DNA of 10,145 nt from Isohypsibius dastychi. Lineage: Eukaryota > Tardigrada > Eutardigrada > Parachela > Isohypsibiidae. Where the stretch lies: assembly GCA_034696485.1 (NCBI GenBank), contig JAQIWT010001610.1, forward strand, positions 1 to 10,145, given 5' to 3'. This document shows positions 1 to 6,610 of the stretch, one piece after another; position 1 is the stretch's first letter; the number at the start of each line of letters is the position of its first letter. The position numbers were made by a program, and so were the translations under genes. The notes under the pieces are model-generated. The model saw only the letters and a program-made list of their open reading frames with translations. It was not told the origin of the DNA and made no database searches.

Positions 1-380
1 GATGTCTGGGCAGATTTGATGTGTCAGTGGTGAATTCGTTGCAGGAAGAATTAAACCGTTATGGCAGACCTGTTGATCTGCACTTATGAATATGAGAGTG
101 GACGCGATTGTTGTGTTTACTATGAATTGTGTCCTGGCCTACTAGAATAAATATATTAACCACTTAAAGAATAAAGAAAACACAGTGCAAGAACATCGAT
201 AAACAAATTTCATATTCAAAAACTTGTTGATCACTGGCATTTTTACAAAGAACGAAAATCAAGGAACTAAATTTTTTAAACGCCAGATAGAAACGCTGAT
301 GTTGAAACCAACCGGGTCTCAACAAAACTTGATCAGCACAGCATACAGTAGACTTCCGCTAGGTGAATAAGGTTTGGCAA

Positions 381-906
381 TTCACATAGCGGGTGAAACC
401 ACAACATTATTCAGGTAGAGGAGGCACGTGACGTCAAGAAATGCATGAGATGACCTTTTAGTTTCCGGCAGGAAAAAGCTCGGAAAAAGTATTCCAGCGT
501 AGATTTTATTCAGGTAAACTAGTTTTCAGAGGTTTTCTGGCATTAGACTCAGAAAAGCGAAAAGCAGGAGCATTCTGTTTTTTGCCCCTGTTTTTCGACA
601 ATTCCCGTGCTTCATGCAGCTTCAATTTCTTTGCTGTTCGTGATTATTCTCGAAACCATCGGCTGTTCTGCCCCAAATTCACTGCCACAAGTCAAAGACA
701 AACGAAAAGAAGCTCGAGAATCAGAAATTCAGAAACCACAACAATGCAGTGCTGGATGGGTCAGGCTACAGGAAAGGGGGTTAGTTATTCAGATAGCGAA
801 AATCCCCTCGTTCAGCACAATGCCGGACCCTCCACTAAAAGCAACCCATACGTCAGCTCGACGACACGAGTCCAAATTATGCAGATAGCGAGTTATTCAC
901 ATAGCG
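381..906. repeat. Dispersed short motif TTATTCA(C/G)ATAGCG
   Basis: Variants occur at 381-392 (TTCACATAGCGG), 785-798 (TTATTCAGATAGCG), 881-890 (GCAGATAGCG) and 893-906 (TTATTCACATAGCGG). A further one, GGCAGATAGCGAG preceded by TTATTCA, lies near 2302-2326. The copies near 881-915 and 2314-2335 are both followed by TTTTACT, so they are probably pieces of one degraded repeat rather than independent short motifs. The function is unknown. Confidence 0.4.
425..436. promoter_or_regulatory. Overlapping E-box and CRE-like palindromes
   Basis: The sequence CACGTGACGTCA combines a CACGTG E-box (425-430) with a full TGACGTCA cyclic-AMP response element (429-436). A second full TGACGTCA lies at 2289-2296. 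Both motifs are known animal transcription factor sites (bHLH and bZIP). No promoter is demonstrated here, and an 8-base site can occur by chance, so this is only a candidate. Confidence 0.25.
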
Positions 907-1079
907 GAATTTTACTGTACACATTTGTGTAACGGGTGATCCTTAATTGATCTGAGAAAGCACATGTAAATTTTCACAGTTTGGTTTTATCTATAAAATC
1001 CAGTTTCAACCGGATTTGAAAAATCGTTATGGAACATTTAAGTGTTCAGAAATGAGGGTTTTTTAAAATTCACTTATCT

Positions 1080-1112
1080 GTGTTACTGTATTAGGTCGCT
1101 TCATCCATTTGT
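1080..1112 (+). repeat. Diverged direct repeat of 1619-1664
   Basis: GTGTTACTGTA followed by TTAGGTCGCTTCATCCATTTGT resembles the stretch at 1619-1664, which has GTGTTACTCGTA and then TTAAGGTGAGCTTGTCCATTTGT. The two differ by a short indel and several substitutions. This looks like a fragment of a degraded interspersed element, and its family is not recognised. Confidence 0.4.
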
Positions 1113-1116
1113 ACTT

Positions 1117-1147
1117 TGCATCAAATTTACCGGGCAAATTTGATGCA
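1117..1147. repeat. Perfect 12-base inverted repeat, 7-base loop
   Basis: The arms TGCATCAAATTT (1117-1128) and AAATTTGATGCA (1136-1147) are exact reverse complements around ACCGGGC. The arm shares its core with the CATCAAATTTGACGG repeat family. A diverged sister lies at 1204-1230, with CATCAAATC and GATTCGATG arms (one mismatch) around a similar GACGGGC-containing centre. Confidence 0.8.
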
Positions 1148-1323
1148 TTACAATACCTTCTACGCTGTGAAAAGGCAAGAGTGATCGCGAGTGACCTGTG
1201 AGACATCAAATCCGACGGGCAGATTCGATGCACTACGGTATCCCTCTCTATTTCTCAGAAAAAGGGATTGAGCCAATCTTAATGAGCAGCTGCAGCCGAA
1301 GAGATCCTAAAAATGACCTTCTG

Positions 1324-1349
1324 GCATAGTGAGAGTACTCTCACTATGC
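1324..1349. repeat. Perfect 26-base palindrome
   Basis: The half site GCATAGTGAGAGT (1324-1336) is followed directly by its exact reverse complement ACTCTCACTATGC (1337-1349), with no spacer. The symmetry stops exactly at these ends. It could extrude as a cruciform, bind a dimeric protein, or be the fused ends of a small mobile element. Nothing in the sequence decides between these. Confidence 0.85.
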
Positions 1350-1435
1350 TTCTGGTTCTGAAGATCTGGCCCAAAACCAACACTGAAAAGTTAGATTAGC
1401 TCAGAAATTAATTTGAATCGAATGAGTAGCATGAG

Positions 1436-1536
1436 CATCAAATTTGACGGTTGGTCATCAAATCTGCCCGTCTGGCATCAAATTTGACGGAATTGCCATC
1501 AAATTATCAAGTTCGACCAAACATCAAATTTGACGG
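1436..1536 (+). repeat. Short tandem-like array of CATCAAATTTGACGG units
   Basis: Units begin at 1436, 1456, 1476, 1497 and 1522, spaced about 20-25 bases. Those at 1436, 1476 and 1522 are identical over the 15 bases CATCAAATTTGACGG. The unit at 1456 is CATCAAATCTGCCCG, and the one at 1497 diverges after CATCAAATT. Related copies, some inverted, lie at 1118-1147, 1204-1230 and at the first bases of the window. It is not a CRISPR array: units and spacers are too short and irregular and the context is eukaryotic. Confidence 0.75.
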
Positions 1537-1640
1537 CTACACGCGTACGGCTTGTATGGTATGATTAGAGCTCGAGACACCAAACTGTACACCACGCAAG
1601 TTGGAAATGTGTCTTACAGTGTTACTCGTACTGCTGATGC

Positions 1641-1662
1641 ATTAAGGTGAGCTTGTCCATTT
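1641..1662 (+). repeat. Left member of a 22-base inverted pair (mate 2570-2591)
   Basis: The segment beginning ATTAAGGTGAGC here matches the reverse complement of 2570-2591 at 21 of 22 positions (one G/A difference). The pair encloses about 900 bases, including the weak ORF at 1920-2297. It may be the ends or fragments of an interspersed repeat in opposite orientations. I found no target-site duplication. Confidence 0.5.
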
Positions 1663-1919
1663 GTTTGACCGTGCGCGCATTATAGCAAAGCTCCCGACTG
1701 CTAGCGAGGCAGTCAGATTACAATCTGATATCATATTTTAATAATCTTACCTTAAATGACTGTGAAAACAACGAACGAGCGCAGTTATTCGTTAATCGGC
1801 CATGCGGCAAAAAAGATTAAATCTTTGAGAAAATCCCAGCCTAGATAGGATCATCTCAACTAAGAAAACGGAACTTGTAAATGTTCATATTCATCCCTAG
1901 ATCATTCTGTCATCGAATT

Positions 1920-2297
1920 TTATTTTAGAAACAGAAACTTTTGGAGAAAAATGGGTGATAAAATTTGAAAGTCGAATATCTTTCGAACCGGTGAATATAA
2001 AAGAAAAATTCGACGGCAGAATGAGTGCCAATGCATAACACATCGGAATCTGTCAAAACATTTCACCCGCTGGCATTCCAGCTCATCCAGAATTTTCCGA
2101 AAGGTTTCGGAAGTAAAACGAGAAGAACTGCTTTGACCGGCGCTGAACACTGCATTGAGTGAGCGGCATATTGCCTGCCGTGCCCTCCGATATTCAGCTT
2201 GGAAGAAGCTGACCGCTGAGGTCCAGCTCTCTTTGTGGAGAAAGTGGTAATTAGTTTGATTGTTTGCCTGGTGAAGAGAAGGGAAAGGTGACGTCAT
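1920..2297 (-). CDS. Weak hypothetical ORF, 125 residues
   Basis: An ATG at 2297-2295 opens a frame of 125 codons ending with TAA at 1922-1920. I do not recognise a family. The middle part (about residues 15-85) has a mixed, protein-like composition with Ala, Arg, Glu and several Cys and His residues (for example CVMHWHSFCRR). The C-terminal quarter is Phe, Leu and Ile rich and could be read-through of AT-rich DNA. No intron with clear function, signal peptide or poly(A) signal supports it. It starts just inside a TGACGTCA site at 2289-2296. It may be a chance ORF or an exon of a minus-strand gene. Confidence 0.2.
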   Translation of the reverse strand: MTSPFPSLHQANNQTNYHFLHKESWTSAVSFFQAEYRRARQAICRSLNAVFSAGQSSSSRFTSETFRKILDELECQRVKCFDRFRCVMHWHSFCRRIFLLYSPVRKIFDFQILSPIFLQKFLFLK

Positions 2298-2569
2298 GTT
2301 GTTATTCAAAGGAGGCAGATAGCGAGGTCGGTTTTACTATTTTACAGTTATTTGTCACAAAAGAGTGAATTAACCATCGCCCATCATGAATCAGTTGGCC
2401 AGGACGGCTGGTGGCGCTCTGGTCAGTGGTCAGCCAAAAATCAGCAGGAGTTATTACCGCTGATTCATTATTCTCGGTTCAAGAAAAACAATTCTAGAAA
2501 AACTGCAAGTGCCATATTATACAGAAAAGGTCGTTCTACCCAACGATAAAAACCATTATTTTATTGCTT

Positions 2570-2591
2570 AAATGGACAAGCTCACTTTAAT
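2570..2591 (-). repeat. Right member of the 22-base inverted pair
   Basis: Read on the minus strand this segment matches 1641-1662 with one mismatch. It lies just after the weak open frame at 2352-2549 and before a 10-base G run at 2640-2649. Confidence 0.5.
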
Positions 2592-2639
2592 ATCCTTCTC
2601 GACCACCCCTGTAGCAAAAAAGCGTGATGTTATGGTGAA

Positions 2640-2649
2640 GGGGGGGGGG
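2640..2649 (+). repeat. Homopolymer G10 run
   Basis: Ten G in a row. Similar runs occur at 8311-8321 (G11), 9251-9259 (C9) and 9599-9606 (G8). They stand out against the AT-rich background and are places where length errors in sequencing are likely. Confidence 0.8.
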
Positions 2650-2809
2650 TGTAAACCTTGTCATGGTGAAGATGTACTGTGCGGCACAGTCTGTGATTCG
2701 AATCATGACTCGCTGATACCCCCCACGCAAACACGACTGACAAAGTAAATCAGTGAACCAAGGTTTACTGCAAGATTCCAGAAACCGGATCAGTTTGACA
2801 GGCTTCACA

Positions 2810-2905
2810 ATGTTTTGGTCGGTGGTACCTGCTCGATACCGGGAAGCCGTAGAGGGTGTCTCAAGCTTGATAGTTTATACTCGTTCGTTCAGTGGAACCG
2901 AATGA
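2810..2905 (+). pseudogene. Possible kinase N-lobe remnant ending in TGA
   Basis: From an ATG at 2810 the frame of the downstream kinase is open for 31 codons, then meets TGA at 2903-2905. Near the end it reads YREAVEGVSSL followed by IVYTRSF. This resembles a kinase alpha-C helix and beta-4 strand (compare ALSSLKHDNLVIYF in the neighbouring pseudokinase), but with about five residues missing where the H-x-N part should be. After the TGA the frame continues TRTLLADC into the kinase hinge. If the reading is right, the N-lobe is broken by a deletion and a nonsense codon. If not, this is chance, and the upstream exon lies elsewhere. Confidence 0.3.
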
Positions 2906-3589
2906 ACTCGAACTTTATTGGCAGATTGCGATTTCGGAAAATTCTTGAAGGACCACAAGCTGAAGAAGGAAGCTCAAATACGAGCAGTTATGCAGCTGAC
3001 CAGCGGCGTTGCTTTTCTCCATGAAAACCGCGTTGTCCACACTGATTTGAAACCGGATAACATCTTAGTAAACGAATTGACTTGTGGGGAAACCGTGCTG
3101 AAAATTGCTGACGTCGATGATCCAGTGTTTTTGGACGGTTCTTGCACTGGTTCTCGTGACGTAAAAAACATGCGCGGGACTGCTCTATACATGTCACCAG
3201 AGATGGCAGCCAAGTACGATTTGTTTTACACCTCTATTGGTGGACCTGGTCTAAAAGTGGGACGAAAAACCGATGTCTGGAGCCTTGGATGCGTGTTCCT
3301 AGACATCGCAGGTTTTGGTTCGGTAAAACGGAAACAGATGAACCACGTCGACTTAACCCGACAGCAGTTGCCCATCTTCTTGCGTGAGCTTGCAGAAAGG
3401 ATGCTCCAGGAGGTTGACCCGAGAATCAATGTACATCCAGATCTGCGGGATCTTATTTTACAGTGCACCGAACTTGATCCGAAAAAGCGACCAAAAGCCG
3501 AACAAATACTTGACCACATATTCTTGAACTCTGTTCCCCAGGTGCGTCCAAAGAGTACAGTCAATCCCCAATTACGTGAATTATCCTAA
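2906..3589 (+). CDS. Protein kinase C-lobe, 5' end missing or broken
   Basis: This is the C-lobe of a eukaryotic protein kinase, a phosphotransferase acting on Ser/Thr or Tyr. Counting from the Leu at 2918: hinge region at 3-10, catalytic loop HTDLKPDN at 41-48 (Asp43, Lys45 and Asn48 present; HRD has become HTD), KIADVDD at 62-68, where DFG has become DVD but its metal-binding Asp65 remains, activation segment ending YMSPE at 91-95, DVWSLGC at 119-125, and the subdomain XI Arg in DPKKRP. There is no Gly-loop or VAIK lysine: the frame stops upstream at TGA 2903. Either an exon is spliced onto an AG at 2923-2924, or the gene is truncated. The frame ends with TAA at 3587-3589, but a strong donor CAG|GTGCGT at 3542 suggests splicing to the next feature instead. 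Catalytic activity is uncertain. Confidence 0.75.
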   Translation, partial: TRTLLADCDFGKFLKDHKLKKEAQIRAVMQLTSGVAFLHENRVVHTDLKPDNILVNELTCGETVLKIADVDDPVFLDGSCTGSRDVKNMRGTALYMSPEMAAKYDLFYTSIGGPGLKVGRKTDVWSLGCVFLDIAGFGSVKRKQMNHVDLTRQQLPIFLRELAERMLQEVDPRINVHPDLRDLILQCTELDPKKRPKAEQILDHIFLNSVPQVRPKSTVNPQLRELS

Positions 3590-3848
3590 TTGAGATCGTA
3601 TGAACGTCCACAAGCAAATGTTTAGCCGGGTTTTCGGTTGTGGAAGTTTCCTTAGTTTTGGACATTCTCACCGTTTTCGATGAATTTTCGTTCTAAAACC
3701 GGAAAAAACGGAAATGATTGAAATTTTTAAGAATTGAAATTTCTCAGAACTGCAAAAATGTCAATCAACTGTCATGACGGCAAAATCAATGAGAACAAAC
3801 AAACCCTTAGCTTACAGAACGTTCAGGTTTATTTCAATGTTCTTGCAG
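3542..3848 (+). other. Candidate 307-base intron joining the two kinase parts
   Basis: The donor is CAG|GTGCGT at 3542, right after the end of the first kinase domain. The acceptor is TTCAATGTTCTTGCAG ending at 3848, with a clear pyrimidine tract. Both sites are phase 0 and join the kinase frame directly to the Hsp70-like frame starting at 3849. Without splicing, the first frame runs only 15 more codons to TAA, and the second would start from an ATG at 3774 or 3855. The residues encoded between 3774 and 3848 show no homology, which fits intron sequence. Two separate genes remain possible. Confidence 0.45.
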
Positions 3849-5969
3849 TTTATTATGGGATGGGAGCCAGACGCTATCAAGCTGGCCACGATGAGGGTGG
3901 AAGTCTGCATTTGTTCAAAAAGAACGCTAATGATCATCACCTCACCTGGAAAGATGGATCGCGTTATATCCGAGTTTGACAACGTCGTCGTATTCAGGAA
4001 ATCCACCAAAACATGGCATGTGCCAAATGAGCCCGGATATATTCCAAACAACAATGACGATGTACGCTTTTCTGGTTTCGTTCCACTCATTGGCACAAAG
4101 TGGGAAACAGTTGAGGAAAATAGCCAAGCAAGCTTGAGTCCGTTTTCTCTTGCTAAAGATCAAAAGACGAGAGTAACCACTTACCTCCTGAAAAACGAGT
4201 CGGAAGAAATATGTATTTTTCCCGAAGAGATGCTGACTTTCTTTCTGGCAAAAGCGTGTCGTGACAGAGCTTGTCAGGAGTTCCAAGAGTACAGGCTTGA
4301 TGCAGTGTTATTTGTTGATGGAGCCACAAACGAATTACAGCTCAGCCTGATGAAGAAAGCCGCTGAAAACGCCGGGTTTCATTTCGTTCGAGTCGAAAGT
4401 CGACAAATTTCGTTATTTAAATGTCAAGAGAGAAATAATGGCCCTGATCAAACAGCGTTGTCGTCCCTCAAACACGATAATTTGGTCATCTATTTCTCGG
4501 AGCTGTTTGAGTGGTCCAAAGCAATGACTGACCCATTCGTCATCATGGACCTCTGTCCCTGTAAGATTCAAGAGCATTGCTGTTATTAGTCAAAAACTAA
4601 TTTCAGTACCAACATTACTTTTGCAGGCGTGACACTGGAATCTGAGCTTGAAAAAGGATCTCCTCTTACGAGAACCGACGCTCTTGGTCATTTTCGACAA
4701 GTTTGTTCTGGTCTTCACTTTCTTCACTCTAAGGGAATCGTCCATGGTGATCTGAGACCAGGGAATGTTCTTCTCTTCCCCAATTTGGTCACTAAATTGC
4801 TGAAACTGTGGAAGCCTGAACAAAGTTATCTTCACGGACTCAACTCTAATCCTAGATGGAAAGACGTCTTATTCTTCTCTCCTGAAATGGTGGGACTCTA
4901 TTTGAAATCAGTTGGCGGGATATTGGAAAAAGGAGATGCGAGCGGTGTTGGTTTGCCAACGGACATCTGGAGTGCAGGATGTCTGATAGCCTGCATGCTG
5001 CGACCACGAGGAATTTTAGAGTTTCAAAAGCATGACAAATCCCAAATCATCATGAGCGAGAAGATGAAACCGGCAGATATCGCAGTGCTCATCCACGATG
5101 GTAAGGCCTCGCCGGTGCGGTTGTCAACGGGGGAGAGATTTGATAGTTGTGTGAATGACTGCTTCGCAATTTTACCAGAAAGCCGCCCCGATATTCAGCA
5201 GCTTCTTCAATCATTGTCGAACATCCCAAGATTTTCTATGGAAAGATTTTCTTTCGACGATATGATCAGGAAAATACAACCTTCCAGACACAAACAAGAA
5301 AAATCGAGCTTCAAGATATATTCTGCCGGTGATGTTTGTACTATTGAAGCTTTTAATTCCATTTCGCCGCAATACATCGGATTGAACCCTGGTCGTGTCA
5401 AAGACGATCCGAAGCACAAGGAAGCAATACAGATGGTCTCAAATTTTGTGCAGCTAGCGGAAGGTCATCCACTTGTAATCCGGGCAGATTTAGCTGGAGA
5501 TCTATGCCTAGGGATGCAGCAACTGCGAGATTTCGTGAGCATTTGCCCTGAAAGAATAGTCGATCTGGTAGTATGGTTTTATGGAGACGTAGAAGGACCA
5601 GTTTTAGATGACGTCAGCTGCTTCAAGCTACCAAACCTTCTACAACTGACAATATGGGGATTGTGCTTCTTCGCCAAAGTGAACAAGATCAAAAAAGGAT
5701 TCTTCACAGGTTTCCCTTCGCTTAAAGTGTTGATCTTGCAGTCGGGGTTATGGGCCGTCATGGAAGATAACGCGTTAAAGGAATGCGGTAATCTGCAACA
5801 CGTTAACACCAGGGGCTCAGGTTATCCTGAGTGGCTGCAGAGGTACATTCGGGACAATCCTGACTTGGTGAGCGGAAAGAAGAAAGGCGAGTTATGGGAT
5901 TACACAGTAAATGGCTACCGGTTCTGCAGTCCGGTGTCAGAAGACCAATCTTCAAATTTTAAAATATAA
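3849..5969 (+). CDS. Hsp70-like ATPase-domain half fused to a pseudokinase and LRR-like tail
   Basis: The exons 3849-4560 and 4627-5969 give 684 residues, or 709 if translation starts at the ATG at 3774. Residues about 17-190 resemble the first half of the Hsp70 nucleotide-binding domain: GKMDRVISEFDN aligns with GKVEIIANDQGN, then VVVF, PLIGTKW (Hsp70 RLIGRRF), IFPEEML (FYPEEI), YRLDAVLFVDG and KKAAENAGFHFVRV (DAG-IAGL-VLRI). The phosphate-binding DLGTT is lost. Residues about 191-430 are a kinase domain: alpha-C to beta-4 at 200-216, hinge IMDLCPC, HGDLRPGN at 277-284, KLW at 297-299 in place of DFG, FFSPE at 320-324, DIWSAGC at 350-356. I predict a pseudokinase. LRR-like segments begin near 572, 600 and 624. 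There is no signal peptide or clear membrane span, so it is probably cytosolic. It may be the 3' part of one gene with the kinase upstream. An AATAAA lies at 6450-6455, far downstream. Confidence 0.7.
4561..4626 (+). other. 66-base intron in the pseudokinase hinge
   Basis: The donor CCT|GTAAGA at 4561 and the acceptor TTACTTTTGCAG ending at 4626 remove an in-frame stop (TAG at 4587-4589). They join T|GC as a Cys codon in phase 1, restoring hinge-to-helix continuity IMDLCPC-VTLESELEKG of the kinase fold. The restored homology on both sides makes this intron well supported. Confidence 0.9.
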
Positions 5970-6610
5970 CCACGGTCATCTGAAATCAATTCCCTATTCC
6001 TATTCCCCGTCATTTTGAGAAACTTTCATGTTCGACCCGCAATGGTGTGAATCACGGAAATGTTCCATTGTAATTTTTCATCAGCGTGTTACAAAATGCA
6101 TCTTGTTTACTATTTACCACTAAAACACAATCGAAAGGACAAGAAATTTTGCTACAATTATCACGATGTATAAGCCAACCCAGTTAAACGCCATTTTGAC
6201 TTTCCTTTCGGTCCATGAGAACTGCTCACGTCTCAGAAGCTTACTAGAAAACAGGCGCTGTACAAAAGTTGAAATTGCACTATACGGATGATCTATACCG
6301 AAAACCAGCCCAACGACAGACAGACATTCACTTTACTTAAAAATCTTCACGTATTTATCCAGATCTTAACATAATATAACTTGACTAATATGATCGCCGA
6401 AACGGCATTAAATTTTGATAGGAAGGAACTATGAACTCCATATCCTTCTAATAAATTTGTCATTTCGCGGATGTTTGCCACTTATTATTATTGGATTTAG
6501 AAAAAGGGAGGAACTCTAGAGGCACGAAGAAAAATATTACTACCATAAAAATAACCGCGATCACGAAGCAATTTTTAATTCGTACTCACTCTCCGGTGAA
6601 ATCGATAGAT
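5970..6610. other. Intergenic space between convergent genes
   Basis: No coding sequence is recognised. The two flanking genes converge here. AATAAA on the plus strand at 6450-6455 could serve the Hsp70/kinase gene, though it is about 480 bases after the stop. ATTAAA on the minus strand at 6579-6574, about 32 bases past the TBCC stop, could serve TBCC. Neither is proven. The remainder is AT-rich and I see no notable repeat. Confidence 0.5.

Larger units (their letters stand above)
1..1919. other. Intergenic DNA without a recognisable gene
   Basis: I see no protein family, RNA gene or convincing exon in this stretch. The longest open frames, at about 582-932 and 607-888, overlap in different frames, are short and low in complexity, and show no motif. 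The region is AT-rich and holds the short repeats, palindromes and CRE-like site listed separately. The window opens with GGGCAGATTTGATG, the reverse complement of the CATCAAATCTGCCC unit found again near 1456, so this repeat family spans the region. An unannotated exon of a gene running in from the left cannot be excluded. Confidence 0.6.
2298..2809. other. Intergenic stretch without a recognisable gene
   Basis: Open frames at 2352-2549 (+) and 2587-2808 (-) show no motif and look like chance frames. The segment holds a 9-base inverted pair ATGAATCAG / CTGATTCAT (2386-2394 and 2460-2468), the repeat at 2570-2591 and a run of ten G at 2640-2649. The sequence GTGATTCGAATCAT near 2690 resembles a tRNA T-loop but no tRNA fold surrounds it. 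Confidence 0.5.

Noticed and set aside
582-932. Open frames of 93-116 residues on the plus strand
   Set aside because: Two overlapping frames, no motif, low-complexity Ser/Thr/Asn composition and repeat motifs (ATAGCG) inside; most likely chance.
1436-1536. CRISPR-like array
   Set aside because: Units of about 15 bases with 5-10 base gaps, variable unit sequence, and a eukaryotic setting.
2352-2549. 65-residue plus-strand ORF
   Set aside because: No motif, overlaps a short inverted repeat, and its codons give an unstructured mixture; treated as chance.
2685-2720. tRNA-like T-loop GATTCGAATC
   Set aside because: It is a simple palindrome, and I could find no acceptor stem, D-arm or anticodon arm at the right distances.
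3226-3564. Minus-strand open frame opposite the first kinase
   Set aside because: It lies antisense to a clear kinase domain and has no homology of its own.
3734-3848. Start of the Hsp70-like gene at ATG 3774, or splicing to the AG at 3746-3747
   Set aside because: Residues encoded by 3774-3848 show no homology. Splicing from the 3542 donor to 3747 gives the wrong frame and an early stop, whereas 3848 keeps the frame. The 3774 start is retained only as an alternative.
5609-5616. Third TGACGTCA-type site
   Set aside because: It lies inside coding sequence of the pseudokinase protein and is explained by its codons.
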